DNA of 33,276 nt from JAFGDH01 sp964447525 (lineage in GTDB: Archaea; Aenigmatarchaeota; Aenigmatarchaeia; QMZP01; QMZT01). The DNA lies in NCBI GenBank assembly GCA_964447525.1, contig CAYUSU010000010.1, positions 1 to 33,276 on the forward strand, read 5' to 3'. Below are positions 14,516 to 24,700 of this stretch, piece after piece. Below the pieces are notes generated by a model. It was not told the DNA's origin. It did no database searches and worked only from the letters and a program-made list of their open reading frames with translations. Position numbers and translations under genes: made by a program. Within the stretch, counting starts at the first letter, position 1, and each line of letters opens with the position of its first letter.

Positions 14516-15742
14516 ATGAAAAAAGAAGATATTAAAAAAAAGCGGCTGAAAGACCTTGTAGAGGAGCTGGAAACAATCAGGGGCAGGCACACCGAGCTCG
14601 TTTCGGTGTATGTGCCTGCAGGCTACAACTTCAACAAGGTCGTTGAACAGATCAAAAATGAACAATCCACTTCCCAGAACATCAAATCCAAGACCGTCCG
14701 GAAGAACGTCATGGGTGCGCTGGAGCGGATACTTCAGCACGTTAAGCTTTACGAGCAAACCACGCCCGAGAACGGTTTGGTGATATTTTCCGGAAACGTA
14801 TCTGACCGGGAAGGCGTATCTGACATAGAGATATGGGCGCTTGAACCTCCTGAAAAAATGAACCAGCGAATGTACAGGTGCGACCAGAAATTCATTCTTG
14901 ATCCGCTGAAGGACATGATAAGGGAGCGGGAAGTTTACGGGTTAGTCGTGATAGACAAATCCGACGCAGATATAGGGGTTCTCCAGGGTAAGCGAATTTC
15001 CCTTTTAAAACATTTCGATTCCCTTGTTCCCGGGAAGACGGATAAAGGTGGCTGGAGTCAGGCCCGTTATGCCCGTATACGGGAGAACCTTCTAAATGAT
15101 TTCCTGAAGAAGATAGGAGCGATTGCTTCCGAAAAGTTCAAGGAGTTCAAGGATCTCAAAGGCGTCATAATCGGAGGGCCTGGTCAGGTAAAGGATCAGT
15201 TCAGGGAAGGGAAATTCCTGGATTACGCGATAAAAAACAAGGTGATCGGAGTGGTCGCAACATCCTATACGGGGAAATACGGCCTGGGGGAGACAGTCGA
15301 CAGGGCAGAGGACATACTTTCTGAAGCCTCTGTAACCGGAGAGAAAAAGATCATGAACAGGTTCCTCGACGAACTGGGGAAGGACAGCGGGCTGGCGGTA
15401 TATGGACTGAAAGAAGTGGCAGCTGCGTTACAGTCCGGAAACATGGAAATTCTCCTCATTTCCGAACATTTCGACTGGAAGGACGTTAAATACAGATGTC
15501 CGAAGTGCGGGAAGGAAGATGAAAAGCTATTGAATACTCACGTGCTCTCGGAGGACAGGAAATGCGGCGAATGCGGCGAAACACTCAAAGTGATCGCTGA
15601 GAAAGACGTGACGGACAGGATCATAACCAAGGCCGAGGAGATGGGTACTGATGTCGAGTTCATATCCATCGAAACCAAAGAGGGATCCCAGCTGAAGGAA
15701 ATGGGTGGTATAGCGGGGATACTGAGATTCAAGACTGGCTGA
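14516..15742 (+). CDS. prf1: Archaeal peptide chain release factor aRF1 with GGW instead of GGQ
   Basis: aRF1 recognises all three stop codons and triggers hydrolysis of peptidyl-tRNA. Domain 1 is canonical: NIKS at 55-58 and the YxCxxxF motif YRCDQKF at 120-126, both stop-codon recognition elements. Domain 3 has the zinc-ribbon cysteines C328, C331, C350 and C353 and ends in a typical GILRF segment. Length (408) is normal. In domain 2 the catalytic loop reads KGGWSQARYARIRE. Residues 178-180 are GGW where class I release factors have GGQ, with codon TGG at 15053-15055. The flanking frame is intact and Ser181, Arg184 and Arg187 of the motif are kept. All three stop codons end genes in this window, so a working factor for all is needed. 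It is not Pelota, which lacks NIKS. Confidence 0.93.
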   Translation: MKKEDIKKKRLKDLVEELETIRGRHTELVSVYVPAGYNFNKVVEQIKNEQSTSQNIKSKTVRKNVMGALERILQHVKLYEQTTPENGLVIFSGNVSDREGVSDIEIWALEPPEKMNQRMYRCDQKFILDPLKDMIREREVYGLVVIDKSDADIGVLQGKRISLLKHFDSLVPGKTDKGGWSQARYARIRENLLNDFLKKIGAIASEKFKEFKDLKGVIIGGPGQVKDQFREGKFLDYAIKNKVIGVVATSYTGKYGLGETVDRAEDILSEASVTGEKKIMNRFLDELGKDSGLAVYGLKEVAAALQSGNMEILLISEHFDWKDVKYRCPKCGKEDEKLLNTHVLSEDRKCGECGETLKVIAEKDVTDRIITKAEEMGTDVEFISIETKEGSQLKEMGGIAGILRFKTG

Positions 15743-15743
15743 T

Positions 15744-15752
15744 TTTATATAG
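15744..15752 (+). promoter_or_regulatory. TATA box of the HEPN-like orphan gene
   Basis: TTTATATAG is centred about 25 bases before the ATG at 15773, predicting a leaderless mRNA. The box starts two bases after the aRF1 stop codon. Confidence 0.6.
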
Positions 15753-15772
15753 TTTCAACATTTTCTTTAATC

Positions 15773-16261
15773 ATGAACAAAGAATTGGATAATATGATTA
15801 AATCGATAAAAGATACACCAATTAAAAAATTTGGTAGATTAAATTTTGCTTATGTTAGGATTACTGTTCTCTTTGATTATATTAAAGTTATTAATGATCA
15901 CGGAGATGAATTAATTACCCCCGCGAGTAAACAAGCAATTGCTACAGGACAAGAAGCAGCAATTCAATTGTATGATTATCTTATTCTAGAAATATGTTCC
16001 TTTTATGATTATGTAAAAATATTAATGAAAAACAATCAAGATATAAAATTCCCTGAATTACCGAATTACCTTGACAAAATATATAGATTTAGAAATGCAA
16101 TTCCTGGACATATTGATAAAAATGAAATACTCAAAACAGGAGAAGATTTCATTAATATTTATCAACCAATTTTCAGAGATATCGGTATTGAAAAAATTTC
16201 TATTGATTTAGAAAACTATTATAACGAATGTAGGAAAAAGTTCGGGGAAGAACTCATATAA
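15773..16261 (+). CDS. AT-rich alpha-helical protein, possibly HEPN-like
   Basis: This 162-residue, all-helical-looking protein has no export signal. Its third codon positions are overwhelmingly A or T, unlike the neighbouring GC-balanced genes, which suggests recent transfer. RFRNAIPGHID (around 105-115) contains R107-N-x4-H113, matching the loose Rx4-6H signature of HEPN domains found in toxins, Abi proteins and other defence RNases. The signature is short and degenerate, so this is a hint only. No antitoxin-like partner is adjacent: aRF1 is upstream and uL3 converges 15 bases downstream. An alternative is a helical orphan of unknown role. Confidence 0.7.
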   Translation: MNKELDNMIKSIKDTPIKKFGRLNFAYVRITVLFDYIKVINDHGDELITPASKQAIATGQEAAIQLYDYLILEICSFYDYVKILMKNNQDIKFPELPNYLDKIYRFRNAIPGHIDKNEILKTGEDFINIYQPIFRDIGIEKISIDLENYYNECRKKFGEELI

Positions 16262-16276
16262 ATTTGTTTCAGTCAC

Positions 16277-17254
16277 TTACTGCTGTGAATCTTTCGAAAT
16301 GTGAGTGATCTCTAAAGGCTCTTTTGTGCTCTTTCTCATGGCCTTCCTGAATAAAATAAGTCTTTTTTTCGGACCCGGTATGCTGCCTTCGATCATAAGA
16401 TAATTCTTCGGAACTGATCCGTAATTCACGATTCCGCCTTTGATGGAGAATCCCTCGTTCCCTATCTTTACAATTCGCTTGTTGTACTCTGTCCTCGTCT
16501 GGAATCCCATCTGTCCCGCCTGCGGGATCTTTCCCGGAAGAACCCTTCCAGGCGTAACGGCACCCATGTTACCCACGTGCCTTCTTTTGCCCTGATTCTT
16601 CCTGCTTCTGACCGTGATTCCGAACCTCTTGACCGGTCCCTGATAACCCTTACCTTTGTCGACCGCTTTGATGTCCACGTATTCGCCTTCCTCGAATACT
16701 TCCGTGATGTCGAGAACCTTTCCAAGCCTCTCCTTTGCGTATTCGAGTTTCTGTTTCGGATCCTTTCCGGTGATATCGAGCTCGAACACTTCCGGCTTCT
16801 TTTTCGAAACTCCGGATTCCCTCGGTTGGGTGTGTACAAGAAGACGGACGTCGCTGAAATCCCCGAAATCCTTCTTTCCCTGTTTCTTCTTCGGAAGGGA
16901 AAGCTTCCTTGAAAGATCCGGCTTGAGATTCTCAGCCCGTATCGTTCCAATATCGGAATATTTTCCAAGCGATTTCTTGTAGAGTTTTATGCCAAAAACC
17001 ATTAGAGGAGGACAGTCGACGATGGTTACTCCTTTAGCTAATTCCTGCCCGCTCGTGGCGGAATCCTTTCTGTTATCATTGAATGATATCTGGGTCATTC
17101 CTGCTTTGTAACCGGCGAAAACGATCGGTTTTGCTTCTCCGGAATTTTTGAGAGAAATTGTTCCAGCGACCCTTAACCTCGGATAAATTCGTTTGGCTCT
17201 CTTTCTTGGCCAGTATGCACGCGATCCTGCCTTGGGTTTGTGTCCTTTAGCCAT
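16277..17254 (-). CDS. rpl3: Large ribosomal subunit protein uL3
   Basis: A 325-residue archaeal-type uL3, a large-subunit protein reaching the peptidyl transferase centre. Typical stretches are seen: SRAYWPRKRAKRIYPR at the N-terminus, FAGYKAGMTQI, then GKGYQGPVKRFGI, RRHVGNMGAVTPGRVLPGKIPQAGQMG around the central loop, and GPKKRLILFRKAMR near the end. Length is slightly below the usual 335-350. It is the last gene of the uS13-uS4-uS11-uL3 set, 9 bases after uS11. In most archaea uL3 heads the uL3-uL4-uL23-uL2 cluster, so its position here is unusual. Confidence 0.97.
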   Translation of the reverse strand: MAKGHKPKAGSRAYWPRKRAKRIYPRLRVAGTISLKNSGEAKPIVFAGYKAGMTQISFNDNRKDSATSGQELAKGVTIVDCPPLMVFGIKLYKKSLGKYSDIGTIRAENLKPDLSRKLSLPKKKQGKKDFGDFSDVRLLVHTQPRESGVSKKKPEVFELDITGKDPKQKLEYAKERLGKVLDITEVFEEGEYVDIKAVDKGKGYQGPVKRFGITVRSRKNQGKRRHVGNMGAVTPGRVLPGKIPQAGQMGFQTRTEYNKRIVKIGNEGFSIKGGIVNYGSVPKNYLMIEGSIPGPKKRLILFRKAMRKSTKEPLEITHISKDSQQ

Positions 17255-17263
17255 AAATATCCC

Positions 17264-17656
17264 TTATACTCTTCGTCCTCCGCGACCCCCGGCTTTCCTT
17301 GTGGTGTCGTGCGGAATCCCTGTAACATCTTCGATCCTTCCGATTCTGAGGCCGGTTCTTACCAATGCCCTTATGGCAGGCTGAGCACCCGCACCGGGTA
17401 TCTTTTTCTTGTGTCCTCCCTGTGCACGGATCTTCAGGTGAACCCCGACAAGACCCTTGCTCATCGCTTCTTCAGCGACCTTTCTGGCGGCCTTCATCGC
17501 AGGGAACGGCGAACCCTTGTCTTTGTCTCTGTTCGTTATAATACCTCCAGAACATCTGGAAATGGTCTCGGCTCCTGTTATGTCTGTAATATGAATTATC
17601 GTGTTGTTAACAGATGAATAAATGTGTGCTATTCCCCATTTTTCTTCCCTGTTCAT
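17264..17656 (-). CDS. rps11: Small ribosomal subunit protein uS11
   Basis: The 130-residue protein has the uS11 hallmarks: WGIAHIYSSVNNTIIHITDITG, then SPFPAMKAARKVAEEA, GVHLKIRAQGG, and the C-terminal VTGIPHDTTRKAGGRGGRRV. uS11 binds 16S rRNA on the platform of the small subunit. Its ATG overlaps the uS4 stop codon by four bases, giving coupled translation. Length is normal for archaea. Confidence 0.97.
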   Translation of the reverse strand: MNREEKWGIAHIYSSVNNTIIHITDITGAETISRCSGGIITNRDKDKGSPFPAMKAARKVAEEAMSKGLVGVHLKIRAQGGHKKKIPGAGAQPAIRALVRTGLRIGRIEDVTGIPHDTTRKAGGRGGRRV

Positions 17657-18120
17657 TTCTTATCATCCTCTTTCTTTACAACTATGCTCCCTTCCTTTTG
17701 GACGGGAACTATGAATGAAGGGAATATAACCTTCCTGCCATCTATTGAAACATGTCCATGTGCGATTTTCTGCCTTGCATGATTGATCGAATTGGAAAGT
17801 TCCTTCTTGTATATGATTGTCTGGAGTCTTCGACCAAGTATGTCTTTTGATGTTAGAGAAAGAATATCCTTCAGTTTCTGATCATTTCTTATTAGTCCAA
17901 GTTCGGACACTTTTTTAATGAGTATCTTCCTTTTTTCCTCGTTCTGTACAGCGATAAGATCCCTTGCCCTTCTTCGGAAGTTACGAACGATCTCTTCTGC
18001 TCTCCACAATTCTCTTTTCCTTTTCAGGCCGAATTCTTTCAGTACCTTTTTCTCTTCCTCGAGTCTGCTGCTGTCCCATGGCCTTTTCGGATGTTTGTAT
18101 TTCTTTCTGAGTACTCTCAT
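17653..18120 (-). CDS. rps4: Small ribosomal subunit protein uS4
   Basis: The 155-residue protein matches archaeal uS4, a primary 16S rRNA-binding protein. It starts MRVLRKKYKHPKRPWDSSRLEEEKK and contains an S4 RNA-binding domain, LGRRLQTIIYKKELSNSINHARQKIAHGHVSIDGR split over about residues 95-130. It is a little shorter than many archaeal uS4 proteins, mostly at the C-terminus. The gene lies 11 bases after uS13 and overlaps uS11 by four bases, the usual archaeal order. Confidence 0.97.
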   Translation of the reverse strand: MRVLRKKYKHPKRPWDSSRLEEEKKVLKEFGLKRKRELWRAEEIVRNFRRRARDLIAVQNEEKRKILIKKVSELGLIRNDQKLKDILSLTSKDILGRRLQTIIYKKELSNSINHARQKIAHGHVSIDGRKVIFPSFIVPVQKEGSIVVKKEDDKK

Positions 18121-18131
18121 TTCATTTCACC

Positions 18132-18689
18132 TTATTTCTTTTTCGTGCCGCTGCTTGGCATTGCTTTCTTCTTGCTCACACCAACGACTTTACCCTTTCT
18201 GAACGAACCCCTCGTTCTTTGTCCCCTTACCGGAAGGTCGAACATGTGCCTCATTCCCTTATAGGACTTGATTTTTTTCTCCTTGTTTATGTCCATTTTC
18301 TGGGTAAAATCCAGTTGTGAGGTTACTAGATGAATATTATTTCCCGATTCAGGATCCCTTCTCCTGTTGTAGAACCAATCGGGAATCCCGTATTTTTCAG
18401 GATGCGTTATTATATCGTCAAGTTTTTCCAGTTCAGCTTCAGAAAGTTCCGAAACGGTCTTTTCCGCTTTTTCGAAAATATTTGATATTGCCTTGGCATA
18501 AGCGAAAGAGACCCCATTAATGCTTCTTATAGCGTCTTTTACCTTTTTTGAACCGTCCAGATTGGTCTCGCCGAGCCTGACTATCTGAAGCCTTTTGTCA
18601 GGCTTGGCTTCCTTGGACTGTTTTTCTTCGTTCCCTTTCTCTCCCTCGGGTTTCGAATCCTTTTCTTCGTTTTTCCCCATAATAATCAT
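18132..18689 (-). CDS. rps13: Small ribosomal subunit protein uS13 with charged N-terminal extension
   Basis: uS13 lies in the small-subunit head and contacts tRNA and uL5. The conserved body starts at LQIVRLGETNLDGSKKVKDAIRSI and includes GVSFAYAKAI and a basic C-terminus (GMRHMFDLPVRGQRTRGSFRKG). The first 30 or so residues are an unusual Lys/Glu-rich extension. Two starts are possible: ATG at 18689 or at 18680 (MGKNEEKD). GGATGA upstream of the second is at good SD spacing, so 18680 may be the real one. The gene opens the ribosomal operon and has a TATA box upstream. Confidence 0.95.
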   Translation of the reverse strand: MIIMGKNEEKDSKPEGEKGNEEKQSKEAKPDKRLQIVRLGETNLDGSKKVKDAIRSINGVSFAYAKAISNIFEKAEKTVSELSEAELEKLDDIITHPEKYGIPDWFYNRRRDPESGNNIHLVTSQLDFTQKMDINKEKKIKSYKGMRHMFDLPVRGQRTRGSFRKGKVVGVSKKKAMPSSGTKKK

Positions 18690-18723
18690 CCTTTAATTAT
18701 TTTTGTGCCATTACATGATTAAT

Positions 18724-18732
18724 CTATATAAA
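18724..18732 (-). promoter_or_regulatory. TATA box of the uS13-uS4-uS11-uL3 operon
   Basis: The minus strand reads TTTATATAG, placing transcription start about 15-25 bases before the two candidate uS13 starts. Further AT boxes (around 18745-18770) lie in the same 106-base gap, which must also contain the 3' end of the giant gene's transcript. Confidence 0.5.
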
Positions 18733-18795
18733 TGGTATAATGGTTATTTAAATCTTATAAATGTTTTAAACCGCCCGGCTGCGTGTTTAAGAAAT

Positions 18796-21700
18796 CTATT
18801 CCATGCCCCTTTCCAGCATTTCCAGATATTTCTCGGAATTCTCTATGAAGACCATGGCCGACTTGAAATCCTTCTTCCTTATGTATTTTACTATGTCCTC
18901 CATGAGCTTCTTCAGGTTCTCGTAGTAATACTTTTCTTTTTCGTTCAGCCTGTGCATGTTTATCCCGTTGAACCTCTCCCTTATGTTGTCCGTCAGCATC
19001 ATCACGGCTCCAGGATCCGGTTCCTTGGCCTGCATGATCGGCTGGCCCCCGCCGGTGATAGAAGGCAGATCAGTTCCGGAAGATCTGTATCTGCTGATCT
19101 TCCTCCTTCCCATAAACCACCACACACAAACGAAAGCCACCCCTATCACGGGCATCATTATCACGATCAGAAGCATCGAGAAGTCAGCACCTTCGAAAGT
19201 TTCGATTTCCTTCATAAGGTCTTTCATCCGGCTCAGTGTTTTTTCCGCGCCGTCCAGATCCCCGTTCGCGATCTGGTTTTTAGCGGTTCCGATAAGGCCT
19301 GAAATGGTTAAATAAATAGTAGTCTGGGCTCCCGAAAGGGAATCCTTCATATTTTCCAGGGCGGTTCCTATCGTTTCTATCTCCTCCGTAAGGACCTCAA
19401 CGTATGTCATGGTAACCTTGATGGTCACGTTCAGTTTTTCTCTGAGATTACCCGATATGACCTCCATGGTTGTTTTGTATATACCCTTTTCCGTGTCCTT
19501 CCCTGCGCATATGGAAACAGGGATGTTGCTCTTGGTTCCTGCCCTGACAGTGGTTATGGTCTTCGAGGTCTCCATGTCGCAGCAGTCCGGTAATGATATC
19601 TTTTTGTCCGTGTACACGTTACCCAGGTCGATTGTTCCTGTGTTATCGACATAAAGATTCACCGAAGTGCATCTCCCTGCCTTGACGTTTATCTCGTTTA
19701 TGGAGATTTCCATATTCCTTACGGGATACACACATCCCTGAACAACGGCCGGCTTGTTCCTCGTGGTTCCGCACCTGTTGTCATCGGTGCAGGTCCTCGT
19801 CTGGAGATTTTCGATGGAACATTCGGACCATGCGGTGCAGGTCCAGTCCTCCGTGCATCCGCCCGGCCCGGGCCCGCTTGAAGGCGTCGTTCCGGCTCCC
19901 GGACCTCCAGTACCGGGTGGTATAACGGCTGAAGCAGTAAGCTTTATCACGGATGAATTAATCCCGCCGTCACTGACGGAGTTACCTGTGGTTGAGTTGG
20001 AATCGTATCCTGACCTGCTCGCTGTTATGGTCAGGTTGGACGAATAGACCGAAACATTGGTCTGGATAGTTCCCCACCCGCCCGAACCGGTCGTTCCCGT
20101 GTCCACGACCGTTGTTCCGTTGTATAATGTTAAAGTCGTTCCAGTCAGGATCGAGGATCCTGTCATGGTCGTTACGTTGAAGTATCCGAAGCCCGGAACC
20201 ATCATATAGAAAGCGAAAGCTCCGGTGTACGAAGACGTGTCGAGGGACTGGTTCTGATCCGTATACGCTCCGCTCATGACACTTATGTTATACACGCCGT
20301 CAGGAACACCCTGGAATGTGATCGTTCCAGTGCTGGTCGACCCGTTCAGATCGGTACCAGTCGTGTTCTTCACGATCCCGCTGGCGTTCATTATCCTCAC
20401 GGTCATGTTGCCGGTGATCAGCGAACGCTTCATGTTGTATATGTTAACGCTTACGGTCCTCTCGGACAACGTGAACGTCTTGGTGTTGCTTATCGAATGA
20501 AGGTCGGTGGTGTTGAACGTCCAGCTAGTCTTGAAATAATTATTGGATGTTATGTTGATCAGATATTCCCCGTCGGGTATGTACTCGAAATTGGTGTAAT
20601 TTGTAACGAGGTTCTTGTTCGGAATGGCTGAGCCATTCGTTCCGGTAACCTGCCCTCCTGTCGTGTTTGTGAATGTGATATTTACAGGATAATCATTCGT
20701 GCTGCCATCCGTGTCCTTAACGTAAACGTGTAGCGTCCTTTCCGATAGATAGAAATTCATGGTGTTGTCCGCTGACGTTGCGGTGTAAGTGTTGAAGTTC
20801 TTGGTCTGTGAAAAGTGAGCGGAGGAGTTCACCAGAACCGAATAGTTACCGTTGTAAAGATACTGGAAGGTCGTGGATTTAGCACTCGCGTTCAGGTATT
20901 GTCCCTTCGCATTGGTTGCGAGCGTCCCTCCTAACTGCATGCTCATGTTGACATCATTATCAAGCGCGCTCCCGTCTTCCTTATATACGTATACTGCCAG
21001 ATTGAGCGGAGTAATCGTTCTGGATACGCTTGTCCCCTGTGGGTCCACCGATACCGTCCAGTTCCATTTGCCGTAACCCGTAGAATTGGCGTCAATGACA
21101 TACGTATACGTCCCGGCGATAATGGAAGGTTTCACATGGTGGAAGGTTACATATCCCGATGAATCCGTCAGGCCTGTGAGCGTCCCTCCGTTAGCGTTCT
21201 GGGCGACAGTCCCTCCAAGGTATACGGTCACATTCGTTCCTGAAAGGCCTGATGTAGTGTTTCTTGCGCGAACCTTCAGTTCGGTGTCGTTGAGAGCAAT
21301 GGAAAGGTTGTTCGTGGTGTTTTCGTTCTCCCCCGGAGTTACCGTAAGAAGGACCGTCCCCGGCGGAGCAATCCCTAACGGGTACAACTGGCTGCTATTG
21401 AACGTGACGGAAACGTTGCCATACTTCACTTTAGTGTTGAGCACGTATCCGCTTGCTCCGGTGCTGTTGCTCCAGCTTTCGGACGTTCTGGTATTGGTGA
21501 TCGTCATATCCACGTTGCTGACCTTCGTTCCGGTTTCGTTGGTCACGTTGACCGAGAATCTGGTCTCGTTGAGCGTGTAATTGATAAGATTGAGCTGGCC
21601 CGCCATGGCGTCAGTGACCGCCAGTGTTCCGGTGTTGGAATTATTGAAGAAATACACATCCGTCAGGTTCCCCGTCAGGTTGAACGAGTGTCCGCCTCCC

Positions 21701-24700
21701 GGTACCTTTTCGAACAGGACGGATCCGTTCGCCGTAACTGCCTGGAATAAAGGTGAATTCATGGATACAGTTATCCCGTCTATCAGTTCTCCCGTGTCGC
21801 TTCTTAATGTTATGTTGACTCTGGTCTTGTTCAAAACCCTGATGAATGCCATCGACTGGAGGTTGCAGTCATTCGTTGAAAGATAAAATGCTGTCTGGTT
21901 GATTCCGTATCCTATCGGGCTTCCGTTGAACGTGATGGTCTTGGTACCGGATGTTATGTAGCAATCCATTCTTCCGGTTGTCTGGTTGTATTTACACGTC
22001 GGAAGGGCTCCTAAAAGTGACGTATCTCCGCTGGTCAGATCCTTTATCTTGATCGTTATGTTGTTTAATATGTCTTCCCCGTCGGATGAATTGATCGTCA
22101 TGTTGACCATGGAATACTCGCTCCCTCTCAGATAGTGATTCTGGTTCCTTGGTATCGTTATGTTTGCCAGATTGTATTCGCACCATCCACTCGATTTGGC
22201 ATCGATGTTTATGTTGGTGTACGGTTCATGTTTACTTCTGGAGGATACGTTGAAATAGAAATTCCCGTAACCGTTCGTCGTCTCTTCGTATGCCTCGCAG
22301 TCCGTCCCGCCATAACACCCCTCCGAGCGAAGCTTGAGCGCTGTCGGGTACTTGGATCCGTTTATAGCATCCAGTGAGATGATATCTCTTACCTGGCCGG
22401 TCACGTAGCTGTCGCCTGTCATCTCTATGTCTATGGATGACGTGTTAATGGCGTACTGGTACGTCCCCATTGATTTTGTATGGTAACCGGTAGCGACGGA
22501 CTGGACGCAATATGTTTCGTATATGTTGCTGTCCTGGCCGAATGCGTAAGGACTGACCTTCAGGGAATACGAGCCGTTGTCGTTAACCTGTGCCTGGTAC
22601 CTTACCTGGCTTTCCTGCAGCCCTGAACATGCAGTTGACCGATAAAATGATACGGCTGCGTTGTCAACAGGTTCGAAAGCAACCGGGTCGAATGGTGGCG
22701 ATGGCGTGAAGTCCAGGAAATTCGCGTCACTCACGTTCCCGGAAACATTGACACTTCCTGTGAGGTTTATGGTCAGCGTCTGGGTCCCGACCCTCCCGGA
22801 ACTCCCGTTAAGAATATCGTCAAACATGTTGTATCCGCTCACAAGTACGCGGATGAAATACGTGATCATCCCGTTCACTTCAAGTGACGTCGATCCCAGC
22901 GTGTTGGTCTTGCCGGAGTTGGCGACTATCTTCCCGACTCCTATTTCGCTGGTTGTGGTATACCTTCCGAAGCCTACATCCCACCCGTCTATGGTCACGT
23001 TGTAGTATCCGGCCGGAAGGTTGATGAAGGTTCCGTTGCCGTTGACCGTCAGGTTGGAATAGTTAAGTGAAATGCCTTCCTTCCACAGCGTTACGGTGAG
23101 GTTATCCAGCAGGCTCGTGGTCACTCCCGGCGAGGTGACGGCGATTGTCACGTTAACGTAATCTCCCGGCATTCCCGTCCTCACCGGGGGTGCGGGCGGG
23201 TCTATGTGTGTATAATTGTGGGCGCCTGCGATAATGTCGACAATTGAATTGTTCACGGTCCCGCTCTTGTTTATGGAAACATTACATGATGAACATGGAA
23301 GCAACCTAGTAAATACATAAAGCCCTGATGCATTTGCCAGATTCGTGAAGTTCATCGTGTCCCCGCTCGCATTCTTCAGATATTCCGAGCCGCTCACGTT
23401 TATGGTCAGATTATTAATGCTGGTTATAGCAGGACTTCCTCCTGGACCGGTAACGTTAACAATAAGCGTGGTTATATTAACATAAATTGTGACAGAATTT
23501 GAACCTGGCGAAACTTCGAAATTTGACGACGAATTCAGACCATATCCCTGCATTGATCCGTTTACGCTTAAATTATATAATCCGGAGGCAAGGACAAATT
23601 TGATTGTTCCCGTACCCGATGCATTGCTTGAATTGGTGTAAGTGGCATTCGAAATCGTAACGTTCACCCCGGTTCCATTGTAATTATCTTCTGCGTCCGC
23701 CCCGTCTTCGTCCTTTACGAAAACCGTGAGGTTGGTCTCGGTTACGACGAATGTGTTGGTCGGGGTCACGGTCCAGTTATTGACGGTGTCGTTCGCATAA
23801 ATCTTCCATCCTATCCTTGAACCGGATTTCCCTGTGGTGTCGATGGTGAAGTTGCTCCAGTTACTTGTCCCGGTAAGTGTTTTGTTGCTTATGTTTTGCC
23901 ATGATCCTGAAACATTTGATTCCAAATTCGCGAAACTCAGTTCCATGTCGTCGGTCCATAGGGCGTAAACCTTGACATATCCTCCGTCTCCTACCGAGCC
24001 CGATGAGTTATCCCCGACCGAGGAATGCTGCGGGGCTCCCGTGTCCTGCTGCACGGAGCCGTCATACTTCACAAAATTCAGTATGCTTATTTCAGTTACA
24101 TTGGATATTCCTAATGAGCTGTTCGTTATTGACATGTTATAACTGCCTATCTTCATCTTATGGAATTCTATCATTCCCGAACTGTTCGTGATTCCTGTCA
24201 AAGGATTCCCCGATGAGTTTGTTGCCATTGTCGAACCATTGGCCCCTGCCCATATGGTGACGTTCGATATAACAGGCGAACCTCCGGATTTTATTATTGC
24301 AAGCAGCCAGTTCTCGCTAAGGTTCAGTTTAAGGATAGTCAGGTTGTCCGGTTCCACGAGGAAGTTCATGACATTCGTGTAATTATATCCAACCAGACTC
24401 CCGTTTACCGTAATATTCACCACACTCTCTATATAGGTGAAATTCGCCCATCCTTGGGCGCTCGTGTTCTGGGACCAGAAGTTCGTACCGTTGTTTATGC
24501 TCACGTTCGCATCCTGGATGACCGAACCCTGTACGATTATGCTCAAATTTCCCGGGTGGGGTTGCATCACTATCGGGTTATTGCTGTAATCCGTGACCAC
24601 ATTGTTTACAACAGTGTAATTCTTGGTGGCGTTGTAATAGTTCTGGTGGACCGCCCTGAATGTTCTGTTATCCCCGATGGGCACTCCGATTAAAGAACAC

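Noticed and set aside
15001..15100. A frameshift or misassembly explaining GGW
   Set aside because: The frame is open throughout and the residues on both sides of the motif align with the family. An indel would disrupt them.
14516..15742. Pelota instead of aRF1
   Set aside because: Pelota lacks NIKS and the YxCxxxF motif, both of which are present here along with a zinc ribbon.
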